From IMG/VR virus record IMGVR_UViG_3300004151_000006, positions 222,689 to 286,688 of that record: a stretch of DNA of 64,000 bases. One strand, given 5' to 3'. The notes under the pieces are model-generated. The model saw only the letters and a program-made list of their open reading frames with translations, ran no database searches and was not told the DNA's origin. Shown in pieces: positions 7,209 through 16,813 of this stretch (position 1 is the stretch's first letter; each line of letters begins with the position of its first letter). The position numbers and the translations under genes are program-made. The DNA is from a virus.

Positions 7209-10200
7209 ATGTTGACTATGCAGGACTTTTTCTTTGAATGTGATGATATTGAAACAAATATCATCTCCAATGAAATGTTTAACTATCCAAGATTTAAACT
7301 TAATTATCATAACTGGAAGTATTCCTTCTTGACTAATAATTTTTTTGACATTGGTACAATGCAATTGCCATGGGATGCTACGTATCATACTGCAGATAAT
7401 TGGTTTGGTGGCGTACAACAGGACTATCCAAATATAGTCAATGATCCTTTTATCTCTAACGAAATGTATTATAAATGGATCTATCATCAAACTATATTTC
7501 AATTAAATGGTCCTATTCAATATGATACTAAATACAACTATTTGACTAGTGGGTTGTCTACTATCTTAAATGCATTTCGATCACAATATAAAGCACAGTT
7601 TCGATATCTTCAAAAATTAGAAGACACTCCAAGAAAGAAAGAATCTCTCACTATCATTAATTACAATCCTTTATTTAGATGTTACACATTTGGTGCATTG
7701 CAATATTTTAAGAAAGTAAATTTGATATTATCTACTATGTTTAATACAGTAGCTCACATGATTGATATGTATCCAGATAAACATCAATATATCTTGATCC
7801 CATGGAATAATGAAATCTATACTCAAGATCAATTTACACGTACAAAGAAAAAGATCGATATCTCTTCATTGAGAAATCCCAATAGTTTTCATTTTATTTT
7901 TATGGTCTATTTGATGAATTTCATTGATCCTAATACTGATCTTGGACTCTTTAATCAATATCCAGAAAAGTACTGGAAAGAAACTAATTTAGTATTTCGA
8001 AATGGTAATAAAGCCACTATCTTTAATTTAGAAGATCTCAAGACTCTTAATGATAAAAATAGAGCCTATCTCAAGGTAGTATCGCATCTCAATATCTTAT
8101 CTACCATAGGGAGCAGTACTATAGTACTGGATACCTCTGAAGTAGATGGTATCTCTGGACCAACAGATCGTATCCCAGTGATCACTGAGACTAAATGTAC
8201 TATCTCATTACCTGATATCACTACAGTACCTTTAGATAAGACTAATCCTGAAGTCACTGATAAATCAGAGAGTGTCTCTAAAGATCCAGTACCTATCGTA
8301 GATACTACACAGAGTATCATGCCTAGCAGTATCATTGGTACAACCAAATCAGTGATCCAAAAGACTTTTATCCCTATGGTAAAATCCACAGTATCTATTA
8401 TGCCTAAAGTGATCTCTAAATCAGATACACCAAATCAAATATTAGAAGACACTAAACCTGTGATGAGAAATCTCATTCCACAATTAGCTTCTAATATCAC
8501 CCAGATAGAATCAGAGACTGATCCCAATGTAATCAAACAGCGTAGTAAAGAATATTTAGAAGACATTGATGCACAAGCTGTAACATATATTGATAATAGA
8601 GAAGATCTCACCCCAAAACAAAAAGAAAGACTCAAGACTGTAGCAAAGAAATATAAACAAGTCACTATTGGTGAAGAGACTCTTCAAGATATCATCCTTA
8701 AAAACAATGATGTACTCATTGATGAAGATCCACCACAGTCTGTGATAGATACTTTACCTGATAAGACTATGGCTAAATCAAAAGCATTTCATTTTGATAA
8801 AGCTTATATCCATAAAACTATGAAAAAAGACTTAGCCAGCATTGCTGTAAACTTTAATAAACTTGGTATGTTTTTGACAGATATTAAGACTTCACAGACT
8901 ATTAATGAATTGACACAATCTGAAGAATACACTTTTAAGTTTGAAGATGTCCAAGGTAAATCACATACTGTCAAATTCAGCGTGCCTATCATTGATAGTA
9001 ATGGATATTGTTATATCAACGGTGTCAAAAAGTATTTGAAGAAACAAATGATCAATATCCCAATTTGTAAGATAGGTGAGAATAAGGTTTCTATGGTCTC
9101 CAATCAGAATAAAGTATTGATCTTGCGTAATGAAACTAAAGCTCATAGTTTTGATACACAGATAGATAAAATAGTAGAACTTGGAAAATCAGTACTTAAT
9201 ATAATCTATGGTACACTGGATCTCAATCTTTCTTTAGCTTATGAATATGTCTCCATTGCACAAAAATATAATACCATTACTATTAAATCACAAGATGGTA
9301 AATCACATACTTTATGTTTTGATTATTATAATAGATTTAAAGATATTGCTGATGTAGCACTACATTCTAAATTAGATGCATTGGAGAAACAATATGGTAC
9401 ACTCTTTGGTAAAGATGGTCATACTGGATATTATTTTATTGATACTAATAACTTAGTCAGTTTGATTACATTGGATAGAAAAGATATCACACCTTCAGAT
9501 GTGGTATCTATTGTAGATATCTTTAAGACTACATATCCTAAAGAGTTAGCTAGTAAGATAGGTTTCATCACAGAATGGATAGATATTAACTTAGTCTCTA
9601 AACCTTTACCTGTTGGATTTATCTTAGCATACCGATATGGTCTAGTCAACATGATGGATCACCTTGGGGTGAAATATAAGCTCTTAGCTAAACGTGGTAA
9701 TAGTGTGTTAGAAGAGAGTGAATTCTCAGGTGAGAATGTTATTTCTGCTACTGAGTCTTTTGATACTTTGACTATGGATAAAGTGATCAATATTGATACT
9801 CGTAGGAAATGGAAGATCGATGATGTCAAACATCTTGAACTTTTAGAAAAGTACAATATATCTAAAACTGAATGTATCATCAGTGGTAGTGCTGCTATGA
9901 TAGCACATCGATATCCGAACTGTATCAACAATGATCTTGATATTGTGGTGACTGATAGAGTATATGCTAAACTTAAAAAGGATACTACAAATTTTTCAGT
10001 ACATAAAGCACGTGATGGTATTGGTACTGATATAAAATTGGTCAGCAAAGATGAGAAACTTGAGATCACTAAATATTTCCATGCTTTATCTGAAGAATAT
10101 ACTTTTGATGTGGTGAAAAAAGAAAGTGTGAATGTCATTGATGAATATATGTTCACTGATTTGGATTTCTTATTTAAAATGTATACCAAACTCAATAGAC

Positions 10201-11226
10201 CTAAAGATCAAGATAAGATCAAATGGTTGACGGAACATCAAGGTAAGACAGTAGCTGCCAATGAATCCCTGATATCACATGTGACTGATAAAATCATCTA
10301 TATTGAAGATGAAGCACATCATTTGGTGAATGCTAATGAAGCACTCACTGTAGATAAGTACACTTACACCCCTGGGGATATAGTCATCAAATTCAAAGAT
10401 TGTAATTTAGTCTTCAATAGGTATCCCATGTATCAATCTTTGATCATGTGTGGGCTCGATCATTTCAATACCCAAGCATATACCTTTGATGAATTTAATA
10501 TGAAAGATGTATATTACTCACTCATGGAAGATAGGGGTATCAAATCTAACTACCTTAAAGCTGTTAATAGTTTCTTTGATCTCTTTATGGACCCTATCAC
10601 CAAAGATGTACTTCAGCAGATGGGTGAACCAACTAATGTACAAGATCTCCTGATCAGAGCCAGTGTATTACTTACTACCAAAGATCATAAAGAGGCTTCA
10701 TCTATAGCCAACCACCGTATCCGTAGCTATGAACAATTCAATGCTATCATCTATAATGAAATGGCTAGAGCCTATGCAGCCTATCAAGTGGGTAGAGGTA
10801 AAGGTAATACTTTCAGTGTGAATCCCAATGCTGTATTCCAACGTATCATCCAGAACCCATCATTCACTATCGTAGAAGATATCAATCCTATCCAGGAATT
10901 AAAAGAAAGAGCTGGATTTACTTTTGCTGGTGTGGGTGGTCGTACATCTGAATCTTTTGTAGTGGATGATAGACGGTATCCTGAAGATGGTATTGGTATC
11001 ATCTCTGAATCTACAGTCGATAATGCTAAGGTCTCCATGAATGCTTATCTCACTGTTGATCCAACTATAGCTAATACTCGTGGTATCATTGATATTGAAG
11101 CTTTAAATAAATTAAGTTCTAGTAATGTACTCAGTGTCACTGCACTTAATGCACCATGTGCAATGCATGATGATGGAGATGTTGAATACACAGAAGATTC
11201 AGCATTATCTCTCTGTCCCACCAAAT
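7209..11226 (+). CDS. phage RNA polymerase beta-like subunit, exon 1
   Basis: First exon of a beta-like subunit (1,339 codons before the intron; about 1,726 residues after splicing). ATG follows CTAAGGAGATTTATAT. Beta signatures: IPIIDSNGYCYINGVKKYL (about residue 595; compare INGxE in bacterial beta), ANHRIRS (compare GNRRIRS), and INPIQELKERAGFTFAGVGG followed by EDGIGIISEST (compare the NPLxExxHKRRxxALGPGG and CPIETPEG regions). The N-terminal 330 residues are unrecognised and a Ser/Thr/Pro-rich linker follows. At about residues 865-1020 there is an inserted nucleotidyltransferase-like domain (SGSAAM at 892-897, DLD at 909-911) with a homologue in the beta-prime gene on the other strand. 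Unspliced, the frame would stop at TAG 11226-11228, in the middle of a conserved beta region. Confidence 0.88.
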
Positions 11227-11540
11227 AGTGATATTTGGATGGTATCTCCCCTAATTGCTGGGATACCCTTAGAGCCATTCTACCTAAGCGGAGTGTGAAA
11301 ACACACACGTGTCGAAAGACAGGTTGGAAAAGTGAATGGATTGGGTAATCAGCAGCGAAGTCCCTAAAGACACTATGTCCATGGGATGTGTTCAACGACT
11401 GACCGCTTATCACGGTGTACACACTGAGTGGTGTGGAAATGGGGAGCACCCCAAGTGGGTGAAGGTATAGTCTCATCTGCATTGAAAGATGCAGCAGTAC
11501 AGTATATTTATACTGTACGGGATTGTAGGTAACGCTACAG
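11227..11540 (+). ncRNA. group I self-splicing intron in the RNA polymerase beta gene
   Basis: The core elements are visible. P3 is TAAGCGG (11285-11291) pairing with CCGCTTA (11403-11409). A P4/Q-like segment AATCAGCAGCGAAG is at 11347-11360. TTCAACGACTGACCGC (11391-11406) and AAGGTATAGTC (11462-11472) give the GACT/AGTC of P7. P1 pairs exon CCAAAT (11221-11226) with ATTTGG (11233-11238). P2 and three P9-type hairpins follow, the last closing just before the terminal G at 11540. Joining 11226 to 11541 restores one frame (K-F-R-R-H-M-S-K-R) and is the only U/G-bounded joint I found that does so. The splice-site U pairs with A rather than the usual G, so the ends are uncertain by a few bases. 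There is no endonuclease gene inside. Confidence 0.85.
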
Positions 11541-12703
11541 TCCGAAGACACATGAGCAAACGCATAAGTTTTATATCTACCCAGATGAGTCATGTGGTGG
11601 CTACTAAAGACCTTGATCTTTGTAGAGTCCGTACTGGATATGAAAATATGATAGGACAACAATGTAGTAGTACATATGTTGGTATAGCAAAACAAGATGG
11701 TGTAATCACACAAGTAGATAGAGCTAATAATATCCTTAGAGTGGATTATAAAGATGGAACAGCTGATGTGTATAGTTTTGGTGAACAATACACCAATATC
11801 TCTGGTATGTATATTACACAACATCTCATTTGTGTCGTAGACCAGGGTGATAAAGTAAAGAAAGGTGATATACTCTGTTTCAATGATCAATATTTTAAAA
11901 TGGATAAATATACTAAACAATTAAATGCTGGACATGGTGTGTTAGCTAAAGTGGTACTTATGGAGACCGATAATACACTTGAAGACAGTAATGCTATCAC
12001 TAAACAGTTTGGTAAAAGACTTACCATCACACCCACACATACTCGAGATATTGTATTGACTAAAAATAGTGTGATACATCAATATCTTACAATAGGTACA
12101 CATGTAAAGAATACTGATACTATATTGGTGTTTGAAGATGAAGATCTTGGCGATATGGGATCACTCACTGGTGGGGATATCTCAACTTTAGAGATGTTAA
12201 AGACACTTAATAAAAATATGCCTAAAGCTAAACATAGTGGTGAAATAGTCAAGATAGAGGCTTTTTATGCCTGTCCTATATCTGAGATGGGTGAATCTGT
12301 AGCTAAACTTGTCACTGAATGTAATAAATCTAAATTAACTAAATATAAGTTCTCTCGTGGTACCAATATGGAATATGATTATATTCCGCCCACAGTACTT
12401 CCTGAAAGGACTAAATATAAAGGTAATGAATTTGATAAGGATACGGTAGTCATTCAGTTTTATATCAAAGAGGATATAGCACATGGTGTTGGTGATAAAG
12501 CTGTACTTGGAAATCAATTAAAAAGTACCTCTAATGAAGTATTAGAAGAACCTATTCTTTCTGAATCTGGTATAGAGATAGATGTCGTATTTGGTACTGC
12601 TAGTGTAGCAAATCGTGTTGTACTTGGATGCTTTTTATCTGGTAGTGCATCTAGAGTATTGGAAGAATTACAATATCAAGCTGTAGATATGTATTTTAAT
12701 TAA
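11541..12703 (+). CDS. phage RNA polymerase beta-like subunit, exon 2
   Basis: Second exon, about 387 residues to TAA 12701-12703. A free-standing reading frame starts at ATG 11489, but its first 17 codons are intron sequence with no Shine-Dalgarno. HMSKRISFISTQMSHVVAT matches the bacterial beta NRALMGANMQRQAVP region at the active-centre side. GDKVKKGDILC matches the barrel-sandwich motif, and AHGVGDKAVLGNQLKS matches GDKMAGRHGNKGVVS. HRGD-type residues are changed, as in other divergent phage polymerases. The C-terminal clamp-binding end of beta is short. It is followed by a hairpin, so the gene ends its unit. Confidence 0.87.
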
Positions 12704-12714
12704 CTACTGATAGA

Positions 12715-12748
12715 GATGGATGTAGGGGCATATGCCCCTACATCCATC
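12715..12748. terminator. perfect GC-rich palindrome, likely terminator
   Basis: 34-base perfect inverted repeat with centre GGGGCATATGCCCC, 12 bases after the beta stop. Confidence 0.8.
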
Positions 12749-12752
12749 TGCA

Positions 12753-12771
12753 TTGAATATATATATTATTC
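12753..12771 (+). promoter_or_regulatory. phage promoter-like motif
   Basis: TTGAATATATATATTATTC, followed by ACATGATAC; directly after the hairpin and before the paralogous pair. Confidence 0.6.
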
Positions 12772-12835
12772 ACATGATACAATGTATTTATTTTTAAGGA
12801 TCACTATCAATGATTTGAAATGGAGGTAAATCCAT

Positions 12836-13672
12836 ATGGGTAATGATTCAACAAATCATACAAAATTGATTCATAGTATATTAAATAATTTAGAAGATAC
12901 TGCCTATGGTCAGAAAAGAGAAATGATGCATGAGTTATATAACACCGATATCTATTGCCCATCAATTACTCCAATGAAAATACCATCATGTAAATCAGGA
13001 GTATTATCTATAATGAAAACATTTCCACTAGATATGAATCTTGGTAAAACTCTATATTTCAATGAATTGGAGATACGTAAATATGAAGCTTTTGATAGTG
13101 ATGTAAAGATACCAGAATCTATCACTGTAGGAAGCATTGCTTTATATTTATCTGAGAGTAAACAATGTAGTGTTATGGAACTTTACAGTACAATGGATCC
13201 TTATCAGAAATATAAATTAGCTATAGTGTTTAAAGATAATATGTTCATTGAACCATTGAAGATCTTTTTATTTCAAAAGTTATACAGTTATATGGGAGGG
13301 AGTCCATTATATCAGGATATACACAGTGTGTTTGGTAATGACAGTATCAATCTACGTGCGGATCCACGACATATATATGTAAAATGTAATAAAGATACAA
13401 TAAAACCACATGAGGTAACTAAATATATTTATTATGATAAATCAAATACATCATCAGAAACATTGAGTGGACGTTGGGATGATACATCCAGAGTAGAGTA
13501 TTTAAATTATAAACATGAATTGTATAAAGATGATACCTGCATACTACTTGAGATCTTACATATTGAAGATATAACTATATTGCATAAACATATGCATACA
13601 TCTAGACAATACACAAAGTTAGATAGCTGGTTAGGTGTAAATCTCAATATACGGAGTATCTATGGGATATAG
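12836..13672 (+). CDS. hypothetical protein, 278 aa; paralogue of the next gene
   Basis: ATG after ATGGAGGTAAATCCAT. The 278-residue protein shares with the next gene a central block: LEIRKYEAFDSDVKIP here, IEIRKYECLDTWLAIP there, then a VMELYSTMDPYQKYKLAIVF/VVELYNG...EYKMSI block, and a similar end (WLGVNLNIRSIYGI versus WVGVKLSLTNIKGIYV). The function is unknown; no membrane segments or catalytic motif are seen. It overlaps the next gene by 11 bases. Confidence 0.85.
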   Translation: MGNDSTNHTKLIHSILNNLEDTAYGQKREMMHELYNTDIYCPSITPMKIPSCKSGVLSIMKTFPLDMNLGKTLYFNELEIRKYEAFDSDVKIPESITVGSIALYLSESKQCSVMELYSTMDPYQKYKLAIVFKDNMFIEPLKIFLFQKLYSYMGGSPLYQDIHSVFGNDSINLRADPRHIYVKCNKDTIKPHEVTKYIYYDKSNTSSETLSGRWDDTSRVEYLNYKHELYKDDTCILLEILHIEDITILHKHMHTSRQYTKLDSWLGVNLNIRSIYGI

Positions 13673-14675
13673 TGGATGTGAGTTATTAAAACCCATATCA
13701 AGTACAAATCAAGATTTGATATATCGACCATATTTAATAAAAATACAAGATATAAACAAAGAAATAAAAGAGATAGAAGAAATATTAGAATGTAATAGAA
13801 GAATATATTACGATCGGTGTAATGATGGTTTTGATAATAAAAGTCTTGTAGAAAATATTGATTTATTAGTTAAAAAATTAGAAAAGAAAAGAATTGAATG
13901 GTGTGAATATGACAAGAAAATCAAGGAGGTAAAATTAATGAGTGTGACAAATCACATGAAAGATGAGATCGCATATCCATTTGGTATTAATATCAACAAT
14001 GCTATTCTCATAGATCCCATTGAAATCAGGAAATATGAATGCTTAGATACATGGTTGGCTATCCCAGATCAATTTGAAATCAAATGTATTGGTATGTATA
14101 GTACTAAAAATGGAAATAGTCGTGTTGTTGAATTGTATAATGGTACAGATATACTTAACAGTGAATACAAGATGAGTATTTTGACTACAGATGCAAAAGC
14201 TAATGCTATTAGAGAAATTATATTCTTTGAAAGAGCAGAGATCGGTAATGTGGTTACAGATATTGAACAATATCGTACATTACGAAAGATGTGTGGTGAT
14301 GGATATATCACTTTAAATTGGGAAAATGATGAAGTGCCAATGGAACGTATTTATACTCGTATATTGGATAATCAAGATCTGAGTAAATCATCAGAAAAGA
14401 CCATCTCTAATCATAAACTATTTTACAATAAAGTCATTGATCCAAAGAATAATAAAGAATATGCACATGAATGGAGTTTCCAATGTCCGATTGATAGTGT
14501 ACCATATATCACAATGTTGTATGAAGATAAAGATACTCAAGTTGGTGAATTGGTAGAATTTGATTGTTTCAATTATAGAGAAGGATATCGCGGTAGCGAT
14601 TTTAATGCAAGGCATGTAATTATTTGGGTGGGGGTAAAACTTAGTTTGACAAATATTAAAGGTATCTATGTTTAA
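13662..14675 (+). CDS. hypothetical protein, 337 aa; paralogue of the previous gene, two possible starts
   Basis: The ATG at 13662 (after CGGAGTATCT) gives 337 residues. A second in-frame ATG at 13938 has a stronger Shine-Dalgarno, AAGGAGG with 8-base spacing, and gives a 245-residue product MSVTNHMKDEIAYPFG that aligns better with the paralogue. The extra 92 residues are a charged coiled coil (KEIKEIEEILE, LLVKKLEKKRIEW). Both forms may be made. The function is unknown. Confidence 0.82.
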   Translation: MGYSGCELLKPISSTNQDLIYRPYLIKIQDINKEIKEIEEILECNRRIYYDRCNDGFDNKSLVENIDLLVKKLEKKRIEWCEYDKKIKEVKLMSVTNHMKDEIAYPFGININNAILIDPIEIRKYECLDTWLAIPDQFEIKCIGMYSTKNGNSRVVELYNGTDILNSEYKMSILTTDAKANAIREIIFFERAEIGNVVTDIEQYRTLRKMCGDGYITLNWENDEVPMERIYTRILDNQDLSKSSEKTISNHKLFYNKVIDPKNNKEYAHEWSFQCPIDSVPYITMLYEDKDTQVGELVEFDCFNYREGYRGSDFNARHVIIWVGVKLSLTNIKGIYV

Positions 14676-14684
14676 GGAGGGATG

Positions 14685-15662
14685 ATGAAAAAATATAGTT
14701 GGATAACTTTATTTATTTTATCAATAAGTCTCATTGCTAATATCACTTATGCTAAAGGTAGTAGTAGTAGTAGTAGTAGTTCTAGTGGAAGATCATCGTC
14801 ATCATTTTCTTCTAGTAGTAAATCTAGCAGTAGCTTCAGTAGTAGTAGTAAACCAAGTACACCCTCATATACTTCATCATCTAGTAAACCCACTGGTATT
14901 ACATCATCTAATTCAAGTAATACACCTAGCAGTACTATACCCAAGACACCAATAATTTATAGTAATACAACCAAGTCAACCACCATCTCTAGTGGTAGTA
15001 ATAATACAATCAAACCAAATAATCCACCTAAACTCAATTATATTCAGAATGCAAATACACCCACTAAAAAGACTGAAGATGTGAAAAGTTATCGTACGGA
15101 GAAAGCTCGATATACTTTTAATACTTCAACTCCTCCAGTGACTACAAGATCAACTATCCCAACGAGTAATCGTAGCTGGTCTAGTTATGATGAATACAAA
15201 TCTAATCAACGTAGGTATTATACTGAGCACAATTGGAATCCTCCTGTTTATATTTACAACACCTATCCTTCATTTGGTGGATTCTCTAATCCATGGTTAT
15301 TTTTCATGTTAGGTAATATGTCATCGAATTTCTTTTATCATAGACAAGATGATCCTGGTGTAAAGACATTCTTAGCTGAAGCAGAAAGATTATCTACTGA
15401 TAATAAAGAATTAAAAGATCAATTAGCTAAAGTAAAAGCTGATATGGAAAAATTGAAACAAGATGGTACTACTATAGAAAAAGAATATTTTCCCAAAGAT
15501 CAGGATCCTGATATAGCCACTGAATTGGAAATCGATGATGATGATGAAAGTAGTGATTTTGGTACTATCTTAGTATCTATCTTAATCATCGGTATGTTTA
15601 TTTGGATAGGTGTTGTAGCTATACGTATTTTACGTAGACATAAACAAAAGAGAGATTGGTAA
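14685..15662 (+). CDS. signal-peptide, serine-rich, single-pass membrane protein
   Basis: ATG ATG follows TTAAGGAGGG; the second ATG is better spaced. The 325-residue product has a signal sequence (KKYSWITLFILSISLIANIT, then YA), a run of nine serines encoded by an AGT repeat, a Ser/Thr/Pro-rich region to about residue 165, a Tyr/Trp-rich segment with NPWLFFMLGNMSSNFFYH, a coiled coil (LSTDNKELKDQLAKVKADME), an acidic stretch, and a C-terminal membrane helix SDFGTILVSILIIGMFIWIG followed by RRHKQKRDW. This suggests an exported protein anchored by its C-terminus. It is the first of three consecutive membrane-associated genes. The function is unknown. Confidence 0.82.
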   Translation: MKKYSWITLFILSISLIANITYAKGSSSSSSSSSGRSSSSFSSSSKSSSSFSSSSKPSTPSYTSSSSKPTGITSSNSSNTPSSTIPKTPIIYSNTTKSTTISSGSNNTIKPNNPPKLNYIQNANTPTKKTEDVKSYRTEKARYTFNTSTPPVTTRSTIPTSNRSWSSYDEYKSNQRRYYTEHNWNPPVYIYNTYPSFGGFSNPWLFFMLGNMSSNFFYHRQDDPGVKTFLAEAERLSTDNKELKDQLAKVKADMEKLKQDGTTIEKEYFPKDQDPDIATELEIDDDDESSDFGTILVSILIIGMFIWIGVVAIRILRRHKQKRDW

Positions 15663-15787
15663 TGTATGAATGGATCGACCATTTATTGTTTGATAATCCA
15701 AGGCTTACTATCTATACATTACTTGGTATAATTGTTGGGATGATTATAAGTCTTATATACACTGTAATTCGCAGTAGATTCGAATAA
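15662..15787 (+). CDS. small membrane protein, 41 aa
   Basis: The ATG overlaps the previous stop by one base (TAATG), implying coupled translation. The 41 residues comprise a short amphipathic start (MYEWIDHLLFDNPRL) and one membrane helix (LLGIIVGMIISLIYTVI), ending in RSRFE. It is a plausible partner of the flanking membrane proteins. No family is recognised. Confidence 0.7.
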   Translation: MYEWIDHLLFDNPRLTIYTLLGIIVGMIISLIYTVIRSRFE

Positions 15788-15807
15788 ATCCTAAATACGG
15801 AGGTAGC

Positions 15808-16692
15808 ATGTTTTCACCAATTGCGGTTTTTGCAAGTATGATAGTGTTACTTGTTATAAGTCTTGGTGTGGGATGGCTTGTTAATGACATTACACAACCC
15901 TCTAACAGAAGGAGAAAGACCATGGGCCTGTTCGGAAAGCTGTTTGGCGTCAAAGTCGATCGCATCAAGGATGCCATCCTCAAGAGTGATGTCCTTGGTA
16001 ACCCCAATGACATTTCTGAAGCACAGCTGCGGGAATACCAGGAAAAGTGGGAAGAAATCACCACTCGTCTTGGCACTGCCACTCAGCGTCTGGCCAAAGA
16101 ACAGCGGGATGTGACTGAGCTTGAAGAAGCTATTCGCATCCACGTCATCGGTGCCAAGAAGATGCAGGAAAAGCGCGATGCTGCCGGCACCGAAGAAGAA
16201 AAGAATCGATTCCAGGTCAAGATCGACCAGATGGTCGGCGACATCAAGTCCATGCAGGCCAAAATGGACATCGAAAAGGCTGAAGCCACTACTGCTTCCA
16301 GCCATGTCAATCTGTTGCAGGAAGCGGCAGATAAATGCATGGAACGCATCAAGTCCCATCGCAAGGCTATCCAGGATGCCAAAGATAACCTTGAGTCTGC
16401 CAAGCTCAAGCGTGACATGGCCAAGGATCGTGAAGAAGATGCCAAGCTGGTCTCTGGCCTGGTAGATCCCAATGCCATCGGCATCAACAGTGCCCTGGAT
16501 GCCATCAACAAAGTGGCCCAGGATCTGGAACAAGAAGCTACCATCGCCAACCAGCGGGCTGACATGCTCCAGTCTGATGTGGCCAAGGATTCTCCGGATG
16601 CTGACATCCGTCAGGTCTTGGAAGAAGCCAAGAGCACCACTCCCAAGGGTACTCCTGAGTCCACTGACGACTTCTTGTCCAAGTTCAAATAG
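15808..16692 (+). CDS. membrane-anchored coiled-coil protein with possible internal start
   Basis: The ATG at 15808 (after ACGGAGGTAGC) starts a 294-residue product with one N-terminal helix (IAVFASMIVLLVISLGVGWL), a basic RRRKT stop-transfer, then MGLFGKLFGVKVDRIKDAIL and a long coiled coil with predicted hairpin topology up to about residue 255, ending in a Ser/Thr/Pro tail. A second in-frame ATG at 15922 has its own strong Shine-Dalgarno (AGAAGGAGAAAGACC) and would give a soluble 256-residue form. The coiled coil after MGLFGKLF recalls PspA/IM30-type membrane-binding proteins, but I cannot claim homology. From 15922 the codon use becomes strikingly GC-rich compared with the anchor segment and the neighbours. 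Long minus-strand frames here are shadows. Confidence 0.85.
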   Translation: MFSPIAVFASMIVLLVISLGVGWLVNDITQPSNRRRKTMGLFGKLFGVKVDRIKDAILKSDVLGNPNDISEAQLREYQEKWEEITTRLGTATQRLAKEQRDVTELEEAIRIHVIGAKKMQEKRDAAGTEEEKNRFQVKIDQMVGDIKSMQAKMDIEKAEATTASSHVNLLQEAADKCMERIKSHRKAIQDAKDNLESAKLKRDMAKDREEDAKLVSGLVDPNAIGINSALDAINKVAQDLEQEATIANQRADMLQSDVAKDSPDADIRQVLEEAKSTTPKGTPESTDDFLSKFK

Positions 16693-16702
16693 CACATGCT
16701 AA

Positions 16703-16736
16703 GGATAGGGTGCACCCACATGGGTGCACTCTATCC
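16703..16736. terminator. GC-rich hairpin, likely terminator
   Basis: GGATAGGGTGCACCCA and TGGGTGCACTCTATCC arms with one G-T pair, 10 bases after the stop; T6 follows at 16754-16759. Confidence 0.8.
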
Positions 16737-16757
16737 ACCTTGTTATCCATTTATTTT

Positions 16758-16771
16758 TTAAATATATATTA
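16758..16771 (+). promoter_or_regulatory. phage promoter-like motif
   Basis: TTAAATATATATTA, an exact consensus copy, directly after a T-run and 42 bases before the next ATG. Confidence 0.6.
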
Positions 16772-16813
16772 TTTATTTGGTGTTTATGTTAAAATCTATA
16801 AGGAGGATGTCAT

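Noticed and set aside
11489-11551. N-terminal extension of the second polymerase frame starting at ATG 11489
   Set aside because: These codons fall in the P9-type hairpins of the intron and lack a ribosome binding site; splicing explains the frame better.
11045-11920. 291-residue minus-strand frame across the intron
   Set aside because: It runs antisense to both beta exons and the intron, with no Shine-Dalgarno or recognisable protein features.
14755-14850. Microsatellite-like AGT repeat as a non-coding repeat
   Set aside because: It is in frame within a well-supported gene and encodes the Ser-rich segment; slippage variation is possible but not shown.
14734-14955. Valine- and leucine-rich frames at the AGT repeat
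   Set aside because: Alternative readings of the trinucleotide repeat that encodes the serine run of the membrane protein.
15847-16695. Long minus-strand frames (282 and 174 residues)
   Set aside because: Shadows caused by the GC-rich codon bias of the plus-strand coiled-coil gene.
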